A stretch of 64,000 nucleotides of DNA from Streptococcus halotolerans (GTDB lineage: Bacteria > Bacillota > Bacilli > Lactobacillales > Streptococcaceae), in assembly GCF_001598035.1 (NCBI RefSeq), contig NZ_CP014835.1:1-64000 (forward strand), given 5' to 3'. The notes under the pieces were generated by a model. The model was not told where the DNA came from and did not search any database. It was given only the letters and a program-made list of their open reading frames with translations. Positions 47,733 to 56,813 of this stretch are shown here, piece after piece; the first letter of the stretch is position 1; each line of letters begins with the position of its first letter. The position numbers were made by a program, and so were the translations under genes.

Positions 47733-48417
47733 TGAATAAGAGTGGGACAAAAATCGTGATTTCGAAGAAATCGATTATCCTACCTCCGCAAGGTTGACGA
47801 GACTTGTATAGTCTTTTGAATTAACTTTGATATATGGTCACTTTCGACTTGCTCTACTCATATCCTTCGAAAATCGAAAGCAGATCTTGTTGACTTGAAT
47901 TGATGAACTCCAGTTCTATCGACGGCGTCTAGTTTGCTTTTGATTTTCATTGAGTATCAAGTACTGTCTGAGTCCCAGTTTCTTATCTGAACGTTAAGTC
48001 ATTTTATAAGTCCGACAACTACTGTACTAACACTATTCTACTTATTTAAAATTTAAAACTTAATGAGGTTAGGTACTTTGGTTCCTACCTTACTTTATCA
48101 GAAATCTTTAGATGATTAAGATTGCTTTATCAGATTGCTGTAGTGCCTGCTTGGGTTGCTAGATAGTATTTATATCATAGAAGGCTAAGATGTGATTAAG
48201 AGGTTAGATAATCTAATACCAAATACTTCTTTGATACCTCATTTTCTAAGGAACTTGGATTAAAAAGATTGGTACGGTCCGTCTTACTTTTGGGCGAAAT
48301 ATAGTTGCCAGAAAATGCTGACTTCTGGGGTAAAAACGGATTGTCTGGCATCTTGTTTTAATATTTAAGTCTGGTAACATTGCATTGTCAGATGAAGATA
48401 AGAATGAAAGGGGAAAA
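47733..48417. other. Gene-free stretch with a streptococcal-type intergenic repeat
   Basis: About 0.68 kb between the GH79 and HAD genes. The first 250 bases are bounded by AGTGGGACAAAAATC (near 47743) and GAGTCCCAG (near 47970), the kind of ends seen on small streptococcal intergenic repeats. Inside lies a 14-base inverted repeat (47869-47948). The rest shows no coding frame I recognise; a 77-codon minus-strand frame at 48246-48479 runs into the next gene and has no ribosome site. Confidence 0.5.
47869..47948. repeat. 14-base inverted repeat inside intergenic element
   Basis: GAAAATCGAAAGCA (47869-47882) pairs with TGCTTTTGATTTTC (47935-47948) with one mismatch across a 52-base loop. Confidence 0.55.
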
Positions 48418-49218
48418 ATGTCTAAACAGCAAGAATATGTCTTTTGCGTAGACTCAGATGGCTGTGCCATGGATACCATGACCTACAAACATCAGCTCTT
48501 TTTTGGGCCATTAGCAGCCCAGTTTTTCGAGGTTGCAAATAAAGAAGCTTTTTTGAAAGAGTGGGATCATATCAATCTTTACTCTCGTACAAGGGGTGTC
48601 AATCGTTTTGTCGGATTGGTAATGGGGCTAGAGTATGCAGGTCTGGGTGGCATTGGGGCTTTGAAGAACTGGGTAGCCACTACCACATCACTATCAAATG
48701 GGTCTCTGGAGCAAGCGTTGGCTCAACAACCATCGGATGATTTGCAGAAAGCATTGGATTGGTCTAACGAGGTTAATCGACAAATTAAATCTTACAAGGG
48801 AGAAGCACTTGCTTTCACGGGTGCTCGTTCAGGCTTAGAAAAACTTCACGATCTTGGGAAGGTGTATGTTGTCTCTTCAGCCAATCGTGAGGCTGTCGAA
48901 GAGGAATGGTGCGATCAAGGTTTGCTAGAGTATGTCGATGACCTTTACTGTCAAGATCGTGGTAAGAAAGAAGATGTTATTGCAAGCTTGTTACAAGATG
49001 ACTACTCAAAAGATCATCTTGTAATGGTTGGAGACTCACCTGGTGATTTAGCAGCAGCTGAGCAAAATCAAGTGGCTTTTTACCCCATCTTGGTTGGTAA
49101 AGAAGCAGCATCTTGGAAAGCCTTACAAGAAACATTTTCACCAGCTTTTGTTGATGGACAGATAACAAAAGAAGATTTAGAAAAACTAAAAGAAACGTTT
49201 TGGAAACATTTAGATTAG
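48418..49218 (+). CDS. HAD-superfamily hydrolase of the glucuronide locus
   Basis: A 266-residue HAD protein with a variant motif I, YVFCVDSDGCAMDTM, motif II YVVSSANREAVEEEW, and motif IV LVMVGDSPGDLAAAEQNQ; a lysine pair RGKKEDVI supplies motif III. A large helical cap lies at residues 20-130. I chose ATG 48418 behind AAAGGGG. It is encoded ten bases before the GH3 gene, so it likely acts on a phosphorylated sugar linked to that step. It resembles beta-phosphoglucomutase/phosphonatase-type HADs only in outline; substrate unknown. Confidence 0.78.
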   Translation: MSKQQEYVFCVDSDGCAMDTMTYKHQLFFGPLAAQFFEVANKEAFLKEWDHINLYSRTRGVNRFVGLVMGLEYAGLGGIGALKNWVATTTSLSNGSLEQALAQQPSDDLQKALDWSNEVNRQIKSYKGEALAFTGARSGLEKLHDLGKVYVVSSANREAVEEEWCDQGLLEYVDDLYCQDRGKKEDVIASLLQDDYSKDHLVMVGDSPGDLAAAEQNQVAFYPILVGKEAASWKALQETFSPAFVDGQITKEDLEKLKETFWKHLD

Positions 49219-49228
49219 GAGTGATAAG

Positions 49229-51031
49229 ATGACACATTTAGTAGACTTAACTAAAAAGCCTTACAACCTAAATCAAGCAGCTATTGATTGGGTAGAAACG
49301 ACCCTTAAAAATATGACCTTAGATGAAAAAATTGGTCAGCTTTTTGTGAATATGGGGTCTAGTCGTACAGAAGAGTATCTAACTCAAGTTATGACGGATT
49401 ACAAGTTTGCAGCGGTGAGGTATGCTCCTGGTCCAGCAGCGGATATTTGGGAGCAAAATTACATTTTACAAACAAAATCAAAAATCCCTCTCTTAATTGC
49501 GGCTAATACGGAATCAGGAGGAAATGGAGCTGTCACAGATGGCACCAAAATTGGTGATGAGGTGAAAGTTGCGGCCACCAACGATCCCAATTACGCTTAT
49601 GAATTGGGGCGTATTGCTGGACTTGAGGCCTCAGCGGTAGGATGTAATGCCTCATTTGCTCCTATCATGGATCTTAGTCGTAACTGGCGTAATCCTATTA
49701 TTGCTAATCGTACATGGGGAGCTGAGGTTGAGCAAGTTATCAGCCTCTCAAAAGAATACATGCGTGGTATTATGGAATATGGCATTATTCCATTTGCTAA
49801 ACATTTTCCTGGTGATGGCATTGATGAACGAGACCATCATCTTTCATACGCGTCTAACCCTATGTCAAAAGAAGAATGGATGGAGACCTTCGGTCGTATT
49901 TATGGCGAAATGACTGAAGCGGGTCTTCCAGGTATTATGGCAGGTCATATTCATCTACCAAATGTTGAAAAAGAAATACATCCTGAGCGTGATTTGGATG
50001 ATATGCTGCCAGCATCGCTTAATAAAACGCTTCTTGATGAACTCCTACGAGGTGAGTTGGGCTACAATGGTGCTATCGTAACCGATGCCTCTCATATGGT
50101 GGCAATGACAGCATCGCTTCCACGTCGTGAACTGTTACCAACAGCGATTGAAGCCGGATGTGATCTCTTCTTATTCTTCAATGATCCTGATGAAGACATC
50201 CGTTGGATGAAAGAAGGCTATAAAAATGGTCTCTTAACAGAAGAACGTCTGCACGATGCTATTCGTCGTACCTTAGGATTGAAAGCAAAACTTGGCTTAC
50301 ATCAATTTGAAGGTCGCCGCAAGGAGATTTTGCTTCCAAAAGAAGAAGCGCTAGAAAAGATTGGTACCGATGAAGCTAAACGTCTTTCAGATGAAGTAGC
50401 AGATAAGGCAATCACGCTGGTTAAAGATAAACAAAAAGATATTTTCCCAGTCACACCAAAACGCTACAAACGCATTCTTTTAGTTGAAGTCGAAGGTTAC
50501 AAGGGTGGCTTTGGTGCGATGATTAACTCTGGCAAAAAACGTGCAGCTGACACTTTAAAAGAGTTATTAGAACAAGCGGGACATGAAGTATCGATTTGGG
50601 AAAATACTGAAGAGCGTATTAAAAAACTGCCGGAAGAAGAGCGTCCAGCAGCCATTCAAAATGTCTATGCTTCTAAACGACCAATTGGTCAAATTACGGA
50701 TAATTATGATCTGATTATCAATCTTGTTGATGTCAATTCTGGCGGTACTACCCAACGTATTATTTGGCCAGCGGCTAAAGGAACGCCAGATCAGCCATTT
50801 TATGTCCATGAAATCCCAACGATCGTGGTGTCAGTACAACATCCATTTGGCTTAGCAGACATGCCACAAGTTGGAACTTATATCAATGCTTATGATGGCT
50901 TACCAAATACTATTGCTAGTTTGGTTGAAAAACTGGCAGGTGAATCTGAATTTACAGGAGTATCAAGCATCGATCCTTATTGTGGCTTAATTGATACGCA
51001 CATCTGGCGTTCACATGAGATGAAACAATAG
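49229..51031 (+). CDS. GH3 glycosidase, NagZ-like beta-N-acetylhexosaminidase
   Basis: A 600-residue GH3 enzyme with a TIM barrel and a C-terminal alpha/beta domain. The NagZ-type catalytic loop is present as FAKHFPGDGIDERDHH, giving the His/Asp dyad (His203) that marks N-acetylhexosaminidases, and the nucleophile is Asp286 in IVTDASHMVAM. The substrate pocket motif KHFPG is intact. No signal peptide. GGAG precedes the ATG. In this locus it probably removes N-acetylhexosamine from the same oligosaccharide whose glucuronate is released by UidA or the GH79-like enzyme, rather than recycling cell wall. Confidence 0.85.
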   Translation: MTHLVDLTKKPYNLNQAAIDWVETTLKNMTLDEKIGQLFVNMGSSRTEEYLTQVMTDYKFAAVRYAPGPAADIWEQNYILQTKSKIPLLIAANTESGGNGAVTDGTKIGDEVKVAATNDPNYAYELGRIAGLEASAVGCNASFAPIMDLSRNWRNPIIANRTWGAEVEQVISLSKEYMRGIMEYGIIPFAKHFPGDGIDERDHHLSYASNPMSKEEWMETFGRIYGEMTEAGLPGIMAGHIHLPNVEKEIHPERDLDDMLPASLNKTLLDELLRGELGYNGAIVTDASHMVAMTASLPRRELLPTAIEAGCDLFLFFNDPDEDIRWMKEGYKNGLLTEERLHDAIRRTLGLKAKLGLHQFEGRRKEILLPKEEALEKIGTDEAKRLSDEVADKAITLVKDKQKDIFPVTPKRYKRILLVEVEGYKGGFGAMINSGKKRAADTLKELLEQAGHEVSIWENTEERIKKLPEEERPAAIQNVYASKRPIGQITDNYDLIINLVDVNSGGTTQRIIWPAAKGTPDQPFYVHEIPTIVVSVQHPFGLADMPQVGTYINAYDGLPNTIASLVEKLAGESEFTGVSSIDPYCGLIDTHIWRSHEMKQ

Positions 51032-51079
51032 TTCTCATTTATCTTGAGTCGATGAGCTGTTTCTGTTATAATTATATCC

Positions 51080-51195
51080 ATCAAGGGAGTAGCCGACGAT
51101 TGCTGTTTCGCATTTGCGAGCGGGTGTGATCGTGATTATGTCGTCATTTCGAAACATTTGTTTCCGGCATAATCTTAATTTGCGAGACTTGTTTA
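51080..51195 (+). promoter_or_regulatory. yybP-ykoY (Mn2+-sensing) riboswitch
   Basis: Conserved parts appear in order: ATCAAGGGAGTAGCC at the 5' side, an internal hairpin, GTCGTCA, a variable arm, TTCCGGCATAATCTT and AATTTGCGAGACTTG closing P1. The CAAG/CTTG closing stem shares its 3' strand with the terminator that follows, so Mn2+ binding should prevent termination and switch the ATPase on. Confidence 0.93.
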
Positions 51196-51216
51196 AAAAA
51201 TAAACAGGTCTTTTTC
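51185..51216 (+). terminator. Riboswitch-controlled terminator
   Basis: AGACTTGTTTA (51185-51195) pairs with TAAACAGGTCT (51201-51211) with one G-U, then TTTTTC. Its left arm overlaps riboswitch P1, giving two mutually exclusive folds. Confidence 0.88.
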
Positions 51217-51245
51217 TATTTTGAAAAGACCAAGGAGGAGAAAAA

Positions 51246-53930
51246 GTGTCAAAAGAACAAAAACGTCAAGCGTTTTACACTCAGTCTGAGGACTCTGTTC
51301 TTGAAGCTCTTGAGACAAACAAGCAAGGTTTGACGAATACTCAAGCGGAGCAACGTTTGTCAGAGTATGGTCGTAATGAATTAGAAGAGGGTGATAAGAA
51401 GTCGCTTTTCCAAAAATTCTTGGACCAATTTAAAGACTTGATGATTATCATCTTGCTAGCAGCTGCAGCACTTTCAGTGATTACTGAAGGAATGCATGGT
51501 TTAACGGATGCTTTAATTATCTTATTCGTAGTTGTCCTTAACGCTGCATTTGGTGTTTACCAAGAAGGACAAGCAGAAGCAGCTATTGAAGCTCTGAAAT
51601 CAATGTCAAGTCCACTTGCTCGTGTTCGTCGTGATGGACATGTTAAGGAAGTTGATTCAAAAGAATTGGTTCCTGGTGACATCGTTTTACTTGAAGCAGG
51701 TGACGTTGTGCCAGCAGATATGCGACTTTTGGAAGCTAGCTCTTTGAAAATTGAAGAGGCTGCCCTTACTGGTGAATCAGTACCAGTTGACAAGTCTTTA
51801 GATGTTGAATTAGCTGAAGATGCTGGTATTGGCGACCGTGTTAATATGGGTTACCAGAACTCAAATGTTACTTACGGTCGTGGTATGGGTGTTGTTACCA
51901 ATACTGGTATGTTTACTGAAGTTGGTCACATTGCCAACATGCTACAAAATGCTGATGAAACAGACACACCTTTAAAACAAAACTTAAACCAATTGTCTAA
52001 AATCTTGACAGTTGCTGTCTTGGTTATTGCGGCTGTTACTTTTGCTGTTGGAGTTTTCCTTCGTGGTGAAAGCCCACTTGAAGGCCTCATGATTGCGGTT
52101 GCTCTTGCGGTTGCTGCTATTCCTGAAGGTTTGCCAGCCATCGTTACGGTAGTCCTTTCACTTGGGACACAAGTCTTGGCTAAACGTAACGCCATCATTC
52201 GTCAATTACCTGCTGTTGAAACACTTGGATCAACAGAAATTATCGCATCAGATAAGACTGGTACGTTGACAATGAATCAAATGACTGTTGAAAAACTCTA
52301 TACCAACGGCACTCTTCAAGATGCCAAAGATGAATTAGAACAGTCAAATATGGCTTTGCGCATTATGAATTTTGCCAATGACACCAAGATTGATGAGTCT
52401 GGTAAATTGATTGGTGATCCAACAGAAACAGCTCTTGTTCAATTTGGTTTGGACCACCAGTTCGATGTTCGAGAAATTCTTGAAAAGGAACCAAGGGTTG
52501 CCGAATTACCATTTGATTCTGATCGTAAACTCATGTCAACAGTTCACCAATTGGCAGATGGTCAATACCTTGTTGCTGTAAAAGGTGCTCCGGACCAATT
52601 GCTGAAACGTGTGACTAAAATTGAAGATCAAGGTCAAGTACGTTCTATTACAGATGCTGATAAAGAGGCTATTCTTTCAACGAATAAATCCCTTGCTAAG
52701 CAAGCCCTTCGTGTTCTCATGATGGCTTACAAATATGAAGCAAGTGTGCCTGTTATGGAAACCGAAGTGGTAGAAAATGATTTGGTATTTGCTGGCTTAG
52801 TTGGGATGATTGACCCAGAACGTCCAGAGGCTGCAGAAGCTGTTAAAGTCGCTAAAGAAGCTGGTATTCGTCCGATCATGATTACCGGTGACCACCAAGA
52901 TACAGCCGAAGCTATCGCCAAACGTCTCGGCATTATTGATCCAAATGATACTGAAGACCATGTTTTCACTGGTGCTGAACTTAATGAATTATCAGATGAA
53001 GAGTTCCAAAAAGTCTTCCAGCAATATTCGGTTTATGCCCGCGTATCACCAGAACATAAAGTTCGTATCGTTAAAGCTTGGCAAAATGAAGGTAAAGTTG
53101 TTGCTATGACTGGTGACGGTGTTAATGATGCGCCATCACTGAAAACAGCTGATATTGGTATTGGTATGGGGATTACTGGTACAGAGGTTTCTAAAGGTGC
53201 TTCTGACATGGTCCTTGCTGACGATAACTTTGCAACCATTATCGTCGCTGTTGAAGAAGGACGTAAGGTCTTCTCAAACATTCAAAAAACCATTCAATAC
53301 TTGCTTTCAGCCAATATTGCTGAGGTGATGACAATCTTCCTTGCCACCTTGTTCGGATGGGATGTTCTTCAACCAGTTCATCTTCTTTGGATTAACTTGG
53401 TAACGGATACTCTTCCAGCCATTGCCCTTGGTGTTGAGCCTGCTGAACCGGGTGTGATGACGCACAAGCCTCGTGGACGCAAATCAAGCTTCTTCGATGG
53501 TGGTGTGAAAGAGTCCATAATCTATCAAGGTCCACTTCAAGGTTTACTTGTTCTCGCTGTCTATGGCTTTGCGCTTAAATTCCCAGAACATAGTACATAC
53601 GCTGACATTCATGCGGATGCTTTGACAATGGCGTACGTTACACTTGGTTTGATCCAATTGGTACATGCTTATAATGTTAAGTCTGTTTACCAATCTGTTT
53701 TCCAAGTTGGTCTCTTTAAAAACCGCTTGTTCAACTGGTCAATTCCAATTGCCTTTTTCTTGCTCATGTCAACTGTTGTTATTCCAGGATTTAATAACTT
53801 CTTCCACGTTGCGCATTTATCAGCAACACAGTGGCTAGTTGTCGTTATCGGAAGCTTTATGACATTGGTTGTCGTTGAAATTGTGAAAGCTATTCAACGT
53901 GCCACAGGTCAAGATAAAAACGCCATTTAA
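51246..53930 (+). CDS. P-type cation ATPase (P2 type, probable Mn2+/Ca2+ exporter)
   Basis: An 894-residue P2A-like ATPase. It has the A-domain ALTGESVPVDKS, M4 signature AVAAIPEGLPAIVTVVLSLG, phosphorylation site SDKTGTLTMNQ with Asp336, nucleotide-binding KGAPDQLLKR, hinge TGDGVNDAPSLKTADIGIGMG, and M5-M6 LSANIAEVMTIFLATLFG and INLVTDTLPAIALGVEPAEPG. Ten helices are expected. It starts at GTG 51246 behind AAGGAGGAG. Control by a yybP-ykoY riboswitch and homology to MgtA/YoaB-type pumps argue for removal of excess Mn2+; Ca2+ transport is also possible. Confidence 0.9.
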   Translation: MSKEQKRQAFYTQSEDSVLEALETNKQGLTNTQAEQRLSEYGRNELEEGDKKSLFQKFLDQFKDLMIIILLAAAALSVITEGMHGLTDALIILFVVVLNAAFGVYQEGQAEAAIEALKSMSSPLARVRRDGHVKEVDSKELVPGDIVLLEAGDVVPADMRLLEASSLKIEEAALTGESVPVDKSLDVELAEDAGIGDRVNMGYQNSNVTYGRGMGVVTNTGMFTEVGHIANMLQNADETDTPLKQNLNQLSKILTVAVLVIAAVTFAVGVFLRGESPLEGLMIAVALAVAAIPEGLPAIVTVVLSLGTQVLAKRNAIIRQLPAVETLGSTEIIASDKTGTLTMNQMTVEKLYTNGTLQDAKDELEQSNMALRIMNFANDTKIDESGKLIGDPTETALVQFGLDHQFDVREILEKEPRVAELPFDSDRKLMSTVHQLADGQYLVAVKGAPDQLLKRVTKIEDQGQVRSITDADKEAILSTNKSLAKQALRVLMMAYKYEASVPVMETEVVENDLVFAGLVGMIDPERPEAAEAVKVAKEAGIRPIMITGDHQDTAEAIAKRLGIIDPNDTEDHVFTGAELNELSDEEFQKVFQQYSVYARVSPEHKVRIVKAWQNEGKVVAMTGDGVNDAPSLKTADIGIGMGITGTEVSKGASDMVLADDNFATIIVAVEEGRKVFSNIQKTIQYLLSANIAEVMTIFLATLFGWDVLQPVHLLWINLVTDTLPAIALGVEPAEPGVMTHKPRGRKSSFFDGGVKESIIYQGPLQGLLVLAVYGFALKFPEHSTYADIHADALTMAYVTLGLIQLVHAYNVKSVYQSVFQVGLFKNRLFNWSIPIAFFLLMSTVVIPGFNNFFHVAHLSATQWLVVVIGSFMTLVVVEIVKAIQRATGQDKNAI

Positions 53931-53950
53931 GAGATAATCTAAAAAAATCA

Positions 53951-53996
53951 GATTGAAAAAATCGTCCAAAATGGACCTTTTCTTCAATCTTTTTTC
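53951..53996 (+). terminator. Terminator after the ATPase gene
   Basis: GATTGAA (53951-53957) / TTCAATC (53983-53989) with inner GTCC/GGAC pairing and a T run. Confidence 0.85.
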
Positions 53997-54016
53997 TTTA
54001 TATTGGAATATGAAAG

Positions 54017-54054
54017 ACTCTTAGAAACACTTTCATATCAGTGCTTCTAAGAGT
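54017..54054. repeat. Inverted repeat, terminator-like
   Basis: ACTCTTAGAA (54017-54026) and TTCTAAGAGT (54045-54054) are exact reverse complements, followed by TTT. Possibly a back-up terminator. Confidence 0.55.
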
Positions 54055-54193
54055 TTTATGGTTTAAGGAAAATCAATTTCTCGAGACGTTTATGTTAGAG
54101 AGGGGAAACCATGTTTTTAAAAAGGATCTGAAACAAAGCGTTTCATTTTAGAAATTCTTTACTATCTAGTTCCATGAAGTTGCTAGTATGATA

Positions 54194-54247
54194 AAAAAGG
54201 AACAAGATAGAATTCTGTTTAATAGAAAACGATCTTGTTCCTTTTTA
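54194..54247. terminator. Bidirectional terminator before converging genes
   Basis: AAAAAGGAACAAGAT and ATCTTGTTCCTTTTT pair perfectly across a 23-base loop. It ends the minus-strand pair at 54255-55554 and may also stop read-through from the ATPase side. Confidence 0.8.
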
Positions 54248-54254
54248 TTTTGTG

Positions 54255-54635
54255 TCAAACTTTTACCCCAGACTCTTTTTCAGTACTTTTAACCAGTCTG
54301 TATCTGGGGATGATACAGTTTAGTAGGAGCAGTAAGAGTAAAATGAGCGGCGTAGGCAAATAGTCAGCATTAGTGAACTGTAGTCCGAGGCAAATGAGGA
54401 GTATTAATTCTAAAGCAAGCCACCATGAATTAGTCTTCATGATAATCTGATCACCATCAACAACTTGGCATTTAGTCAAAATCCCCCAGCCTAAGCTGAG
54501 TGTTGCAGGAGTGTCTGGCACATCTAAACTGATTTGTTGGTCTTTGTAAAGTTTTCCCTGATAGATGCGATTAAGGTAGATATCACTTGGTTGATAGCGG
54601 CCATCCCAAGTTTTTCGAATAAGAGTAATAGACAA
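54255..54635 (-). CDS. Hypothetical protein with two C-terminal membrane helices
   Basis: Starting at TTG 54635, eight bases after AAAGGAGGG, this gives 126 residues (SITLIRKTWDGRYQPSDIY...). A soluble beta-rich first half with LNRIYQGKLYKDQQISLDV is followed by two hydrophobic helices (WWLALELILLICLGLQF and PTPLILLLLLLLNCII) and a basic tail. An ATG at 54674 is an alternative start but has no ribosome site. The gene lies 61 bases behind the metallophosphoesterase gene on the same strand. I recognise no family; the first half could be a small substrate-binding or membrane-associated domain. Confidence 0.55.
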   Translation of the reverse strand: MSITLIRKTWDGRYQPSDIYLNRIYQGKLYKDQQISLDVPDTPATLSLGWGILTKCQVVDGDQIIMKTNSWWLALELILLICLGLQFTNADYLPTPLILLLLLLLNCIIPRYRLVKSTEKESGVKV

Positions 54636-54696
54636 GAGCCTTCCCTCCTTTGCCCAATCTGATAAGCTTTCCATGAAAAGGGTATCAAAAAAGAGA

Positions 54697-55554
54697 TTAG
54701 AAGTCAAAAATCGTTAGTGACTGTCGGAACTCTTCTTTGAGGTGTTTCCGGGTAAAGTGCTTGAAGTCTGGCAATTTTTTGACCAGATTGTACCTTTTTG
54801 ACAAATTCCAGGTTCCTGTTGGATTGAGTTCAGGATGTTGGTTGACATAATCAATGGTTAAATCCCATTCGCGTCGATAACCCAGTGGACGGGAGTGATA
54901 CGTAATGCCATCAATCGTTTGACTGCCATAAGAACGATGAGCATGTCCAAAGACGACATCTTTGATGCCATGTTTGGTAAAAATAGTATGGAAACTTTGG
55001 CTACCTAGAAAGGCATTGAACGGAACAAATCTAGGGTGTGTCATAAGGAACTTGCTATGAGGAACAAAGTGAAGAGCGATTAAGTTTATTTCGGGATGCT
55101 TAGATAGGGTGATATCGAGTGTTTTGAGAGTGTCAATGGTTAGTTCATGATCCGTTTTCCCCCTATCTAACCGCCTGTCAAACCAAAAACGGTTTTTAAA
55201 GGCCAGATTTTCGTCACTGGTTTTCTGAGGGTGAAAGCTATAATCATACCAACCGTGAAAAGCGAGAAATGATCTACTGCCAAGCTTATGGATTTTAAAG
55301 TCAAGCTGGCGAATTGCTGTCTCAGTCATGTCGAGCATGTCATGATTGCCAAGGTTATAAGTAACAGGTAAATGCTGTTGGAGGGTCTCCAGAAAAGGAA
55401 GGGATATCTCGTAGTGGTGGTTGGAAATGTCTCCAGCGATGTGAAGGTGGTCAATCTCTTCTTCTTTGAGCAGGTCTATTAGCGTATTTACTTCGAAATC
55501 GGTAAAATTATTGAGGTCAATGTGAAGGTCACTCATAAAGGCTAGTTTTGTCAT
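54697..55554 (-). CDS. Metallophosphoesterase
   Basis: A 285-residue calcineurin-like phosphoesterase with the full metal motif set: FMSDLHIDLNN (DxH), LHIAGDISNH (GD), YNLGNHDML (GNHD), IALHFVPHS (H) and VVFGHAHRSYGS (GHxH). It is cytoplasmic, with no signal peptide. The substrate may be a phosphodiester, nucleotide or phosphoprotein and cannot be told from sequence. It starts at ATG 55554, divergent from queG, with the small membrane protein gene behind it. Confidence 0.88.
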   Translation of the reverse strand: MTKLAFMSDLHIDLNNFTDFEVNTLIDLLKEEEIDHLHIAGDISNHHYEISLPFLETLQQHLPVTYNLGNHDMLDMTETAIRQLDFKIHKLGSRSFLAFHGWYDYSFHPQKTSDENLAFKNRFWFDRRLDRGKTDHELTIDTLKTLDITLSKHPEINLIALHFVPHSKFLMTHPRFVPFNAFLGSQSFHTIFTKHGIKDVVFGHAHRSYGSQTIDGITYHSRPLGYRREWDLTIDYVNQHPELNPTGTWNLSKRYNLVKKLPDFKHFTRKHLKEEFRQSLTIFDF

Positions 55555-55644
55555 AGAACTATTGTATCTTTTTTAAGCTGATTTGACACAAACTTGTTAC
55601 TGATCTGACTTGCTATCAACATGATTTTCACTTAAAATAATAGC

Positions 55645-56763
55645 ATGGATATTAAGGTGGAAATTCAAAAACTGGCCAAAGAGATTGGCATCTCAAAGAT
55701 TGGGTTTACAACTGCCGATGATTTTGATTATTTGGAAAAAACCTTACGATCTGGTGTTGAGGAGGGCCGGACAACTGGTTTTGAGCATAAGGTCATTGAG
55801 GAGCGGATTAAACCCAAGTTATCTTTGGAGTCTGCTAAGACCATTATCTCAATAGCTGTTGCTTATCCTAATAAATTACCGGTGAAACCTCCTAAAACCC
55901 AGTATAAACGTGGGAAAATTACGCCTAATTCTTGGGGACTCGATTACCATTATGTCCTTCAGGACAAACTGAACCGTTTGGCACAAGGGATTGAAGAGTT
56001 GACCGAAGGCTTTGAATATAAGGGCATGGTTGATACTGGGGCTCTTGTGGATACTGCTGTGGCTAAGAGAGCTGGTATCGGCTTTATTGGCAAAAATGGT
56101 TTAGTTATTTCTAAAGAATTTGGATCTTATATGTATCTAGGTGAGTTGATCACCAACTTAGAGATTGAGCCTGATCAGGAAGTGGATTACGGTTGTGGTG
56201 ATTGTACCCGCTGTTTGGAAGCTTGTCCGACGTCTTGTCTCATTGGTGATGGGACAATGAATGCTAGGCGTTGCTTGTCTTTTCAAACGCAGGATAAGGG
56301 CATGATGGACATGGAATTTCGTAAGAAAATCAAGACAGTGATTTACGGTTGTGACATCTGTCAGATTTGTTGCCCTTATAATCGAGGCATTGACAATCCA
56401 CTTGCTAGTGAGATTGATCCGGAGTTAGCCCACCCTGAGTTGATTCCTTTTTTAGAATTAACTAATAAATCCTTCAAAGAGCAATTCGGTATGATTGCCG
56501 GTTCTTGGCGAGGGAAAAATATCTTGCAGCGTAATGCTATCATCGCTTTGGCTAACGCTCACGATCGTAGTGCGGTTGTCAAATTACTGGAAATCATTGA
56601 TAAGAATAACAATCCTATTCACACAGCGACAGCCATTTGGGCACTGGGTGAGATTGTCAAAAAACCAGATGAGACGATGCTTGAGTTTATGCGCAGCCTT
56701 TCTCTAAAAGAAGAAGATAGCATAAAAGAATGGGAATTAGTTCGTGAAAAATGGCAATTTTAA
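55645..56763 (+). CDS. queG: Epoxyqueuosine reductase
   Basis: The cobalamin-dependent last step of queuosine synthesis in tRNA. The 372-residue QueG has the N-terminal DUF1730 corrinoid-binding part, two 4Fe-4S clusters (YGCGDCTRCLEACPTSC and YGCDICQICCPYNRG), and HEAT-like helices at the C-terminus (ILQRNAIIALANAH, TATAIWALGEIV) as in YgaP-type QueG. It needs cobalamin, which links it loosely to the possible corrinoid uptake pair at 16516-17386. The ribosome site is weak. Stands before prfB. Confidence 0.94.
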   Translation: MDIKVEIQKLAKEIGISKIGFTTADDFDYLEKTLRSGVEEGRTTGFEHKVIEERIKPKLSLESAKTIISIAVAYPNKLPVKPPKTQYKRGKITPNSWGLDYHYVLQDKLNRLAQGIEELTEGFEYKGMVDTGALVDTAVAKRAGIGFIGKNGLVISKEFGSYMYLGELITNLEIEPDQEVDYGCGDCTRCLEACPTSCLIGDGTMNARRCLSFQTQDKGMMDMEFRKKIKTVIYGCDICQICCPYNRGIDNPLASEIDPELAHPELIPFLELTNKSFKEQFGMIAGSWRGKNILQRNAIIALANAHDRSAVVKLLEIIDKNNNPIHTATAIWALGEIVKKPDETMLEFMRSLSLKEEDSIKEWELVREKWQF

Positions 56764-56813
56764 AGGCTTTGTGCTAGAATGATTAGGATTATAGTGAACA
56801 TAAGGAGTTTATC

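Noticed and set aside
48246..48479. 77-codon minus-strand frame before the HAD gene
   Set aside because: Overlaps the start of a well-supported gene on the other strand and has no ribosome site or family.
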